DNA from: Bacteroidota bacterium
GTDB lineage: Bacteria > Bacteroidota > Bacteroidia > Bacteroidales > UBA10428
NCBI GenBank assembly: GCA_024640925.1
Contig: JAHEEB010000120.1
Location: forward strand, 1-6,957
Direction of reading: 5' to 3'
Length of the DNA: 6,957 nt
The notes below the pieces were generated by a model. That model saw only the letters and a list, made by a program, of their open reading frames with translations. It made no database searches and was not told the DNA's origin. Below, piece after piece: positions 5,214 through 6,957 of this stretch. Numbering within the stretch: position 1 is the stretch's first letter; every line of letters starts with the position of its first letter. Made by a program: the position numbers and the translations under genes.

Positions 5214-6957
5214 TTAATTAGTTTGTAAAATACATTGCAATTCACCAAACAGGTTTTTTATCGAGTTTTGTGTTGTTTCATCAAACTCGGTCAACTTTAT
5301 TTTCCCTTCGGTAAAATTGTTCACAAAATTAGTTGCCAGAACTTTTCTTGACAAACTATTTAATAAAATATATTCCGAATTTTTTTCGGTGATTCCAACT
5401 CGTTGAAGGAGTATAAATTTCTTAAAATCTAAAGCGGAAAATATATCTTCAATCATTTCAAACTGATCAAACAGGCGAATTCTTGAAGATGCCCCATTTA
5501 TGCCCAATAGAGAGTATTCCTTAAGTTCATTAAAAACATCCATACTATTATTTCCAAACAGTATAACACCAAAATGGACCTGCCAACCAGACATTATATT
5601 AACTAATAAGGATATCGTATTTAATCCGGTAGCAGGAATAAATTTAAATGTCGATAATTCTGGCGACAATTTTGACAACCAATGCAGGTAGTAATAAGTT
5701 ATAATATCCGGTACAATAATGTTATTGTTAGAATGTACTATTTGCTGATCAGATAAACGAATTCCCATTAAAGAATAAATAGGAGTTAATGTATCAGCAG
5801 TTGCCATACTCAACATAGATGGATCATAAATAATGGTCTCGCTTTTATCATCTTTGTCATCAGCCCGCTGAACTGCTAATATTCGGTACAATTTTTCGGG
5901 TTTTACCAGGTGTGGCGAGTGAGTACAATATATTATCTGAAGTTTTTCTTTAAGATCTTCAAATACTTTAAGGACATCTTCCTGAGCCCTTGCATGCAAG
6001 CTCAATCCGGGTTCATCAATTAGCAGAACTAAGTTCGATTCTGATTTCACAGCTGCAGCCTTCAATTCGAGATAGAATGATAAAAACCATCTGACTCCCC
6101 TGCTCCTCTGCTTTGGATATAAACGTTCCTGTTTATCTTTAATCCAAAATTCGAGATATGGTTTACCACTTTTTTCTGGTACAGTATAATCGTAATGTTC
6201 GAGTTCGAACTGCATTTTTATTTTATTATCCTTTCCAATTTCCTGACTCCAATAATCCTGGAAATTGATAGTTACATCTGAATTTAATGCTTCAATCCGT
6301 TGTTTCAGTATTCGGTTATTCCTTTCCCTGAAAAAGGAAGGATCCAACCCTGAAATTGTAATAAAATTAAGAGCTGCTTTATACCCTTCAACATTGGAGT
6401 TTTCGTTAAGAACATCTTCCAGATCGATCTTATTTGGCAGCAAACCACTGAAATCCTCAAAAAATATAAACTTAGGAATATATTTAAAAAGCTCCTCGCC
6501 AATTGAATATTGATCATATAAAAGATTTATATCTTTTAGTTCCTGAACCGCTTCTTTCTCTGCCTGATTTAAATCCTTGCCTTCCTTATATATCTTTATT
6601 GCTGTGGATATAATAAGTCTCACCTGGAATTCATTTTTTTCTATATTATTTCTGAGCTGGTTGTATTGTTTTTTTTCCAGTTCCAGTTTTTGATTCGCAT
6701 TTTGTTTTGCTTTACCACTTGTGCAAAGGTCATAAAGGTGCTCTAGCTCTAATATTTTAATACGCGATTCTTCAACGGCATCAATTAAAAGGCGCTTCTG
6801 CTCAACATGATATTTTAAAGTACGGCCAATACTAATTTTTTCAGATAATTCCTGCGACTTTACTTTTAATTGCTGTAAGTTTTCTTCATTGGCTTTACTT
6901 TTTGCAATTATTTCGCTGAAATGTAATTCGAGTTTTTGAACTTCTTTATCTAAAGCA
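5214..6957 (-). CDS. OLD-like AAA/ABC-type ATPase with coiled coil and degenerate TOPRIM domain, 5' partial
   Basis: The frame stays open to the right edge, so the GTG at 6623 is an internal Val and the N-terminus with Walker A lies outside; 580 residues are visible. The first 111 or so (6624-6956) are Glu/Lys/Leu/Gln-rich heptad-like coiled coil. The nucleotide-binding half follows: a signature-like QRSRGVRWFLSFY (about 6060-6110), Walker B plus D-loop LVLLIDEPGLSLHARAQ (about 5980-6030) and the His switch CTHSPHLV (about 5904-5927). This arrangement is typical of OLD and RecF/SMC-like ATPases that act on DNA. The part after it aligns by eye with an OLD TOPRIM domain (NNIIVPDIITYYYLHWL near 5675-5725, FIPATGLNTI, then VILFGNNSMD near 5538-5570). 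However, the usual VEGxxD and LLDNDxxG acids are replaced, so nuclease activity is unlikely. The role is unknown. It is 8 nt upstream of the PorE-like gene and probably cotranscribed with it. Confidence 0.82.
   Translation of the reverse strand, partial: ALDKEVQKLELHFSEIIAKSKANEENLQQLKVKSQELSEKISIGRTLKYHVEQKRLLIDAVEESRIKILELEHLYDLCTSGKAKQNANQKLELEKKQYNQLRNNIEKNEFQVRLIISTAIKIYKEGKDLNQAEKEAVQELKDINLLYDQYSIGEELFKYIPKFIFFEDFSGLLPNKIDLEDVLNENSNVEGYKAALNFITISGLDPSFFRERNNRILKQRIEALNSDVTINFQDYWSQEIGKDNKIKMQFELEHYDYTVPEKSGKPYLEFWIKDKQERLYPKQRSRGVRWFLSFYLELKAAAVKSESNLVLLIDEPGLSLHARAQEDVLKVFEDLKEKLQIIYCTHSPHLVKPEKLYRILAVQRADDKDDKSETIIYDPSMLSMATADTLTPIYSLMGIRLSDQQIVHSNNNIIVPDIITYYYLHWLSKLSPELSTFKFIPATGLNTISLLVNIMSGWQVHFGVILFGNNSMDVFNELKEYSLLGINGASSRIRLFDQFEMIEDIFSALDFKKFILLQRVGITEKNSEYILLNSLSRKVLATNFVNNFTEGKIKLTEFDETTQNSIKNLFGELQCILQTN

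Noticed and set aside
6621..6623. GTG as the start of the OLD-like ATPase
   Set aside because: The same frame stays open for 111 more codons to the right edge and encodes a coherent coiled coil. A start here would also leave the ATPase without Walker A.
5214..6957. Active OLD nuclease of an anti-phage system
   Set aside because: The TOPRIM acidic residues are missing and no partner such as a UvrD-like helicase (Gabija) or a reverse transcriptase is visible. The neighbours are envelope genes.
1..6957. tRNA, rRNA, CRISPR array, insertion sequence or riboswitch
   Set aside because: I saw no cloverleaf-like segment, no regularly spaced direct repeats, no transposase and no recognisable riboswitch. 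The intergenic regions are too short or too AT-rich for most of these.

Overview
This is an AT-rich window from a Bacteroidota genome, most likely a free-living or environmental lineage that carries a type IX secretion system (T9SS). The phylum call rests on three things: Bacteroidota-style -7 boxes (TAnnTTTG) with A-rich leaders and no Shine-Dalgarno sites; envelope proteins built from GldM-like, PD40, SPOR and OmpA modules; and signal peptides cleaved before Gln. I cannot place the genus.

Layout. The left edge holds the last three quarters of rlmN (+ strand), a housekeeping radical-SAM 23S rRNA/tRNA methyltransferase whose first residues lie outside the window. After a 124-base gap with no convincing signal comes a + strand gene for a 227-residue exported protein that resembles the two C-terminal periplasmic domains of GldM/PorM without its membrane helix. 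Its 3' end overlaps by 17 bp the 3' end of a convergent - strand gene for an exported helical protein with a C-terminal SPOR-like domain. A gap of about 300 bp follows. It holds a compact, apparently complete - strand transcription unit: a good -33/-7 promoter, a 31-codon single-pass membrane ORF and an intrinsic terminator. A separate candidate promoter for the SPOR gene overlaps the T-tract of that terminator.

The right half is a - strand pair separated by 8 nt. The distal gene is a 757-residue PorE-like periplasmic protein (TPR, PD40 beta-propeller, carboxypeptidase-regulatory-like domain, SPOR-like domain, OmpA peptidoglycan-binding domain). The proximal gene, cut by the right edge, is an OLD-like AAA/ABC-type ATPase with a coiled coil. 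Its Walker B, signature-like and His-switch motifs are intact, but the acidic residues of its TOPRIM domain have been replaced.

How they may work together. Three of the encoded proteins are exported envelope proteins: GldM-C-like, SPOR, and PorE-like with SPOR and OmpA. The two SPOR-like domains resemble each other, including an identical IYSGN block. I infer an accessory locus for cell-wall attachment of T9SS or gliding machinery, with the 31-aa membrane protein as a possible undescribed component. The ATPase shares the PorE operon, but its link to that job is unknown.
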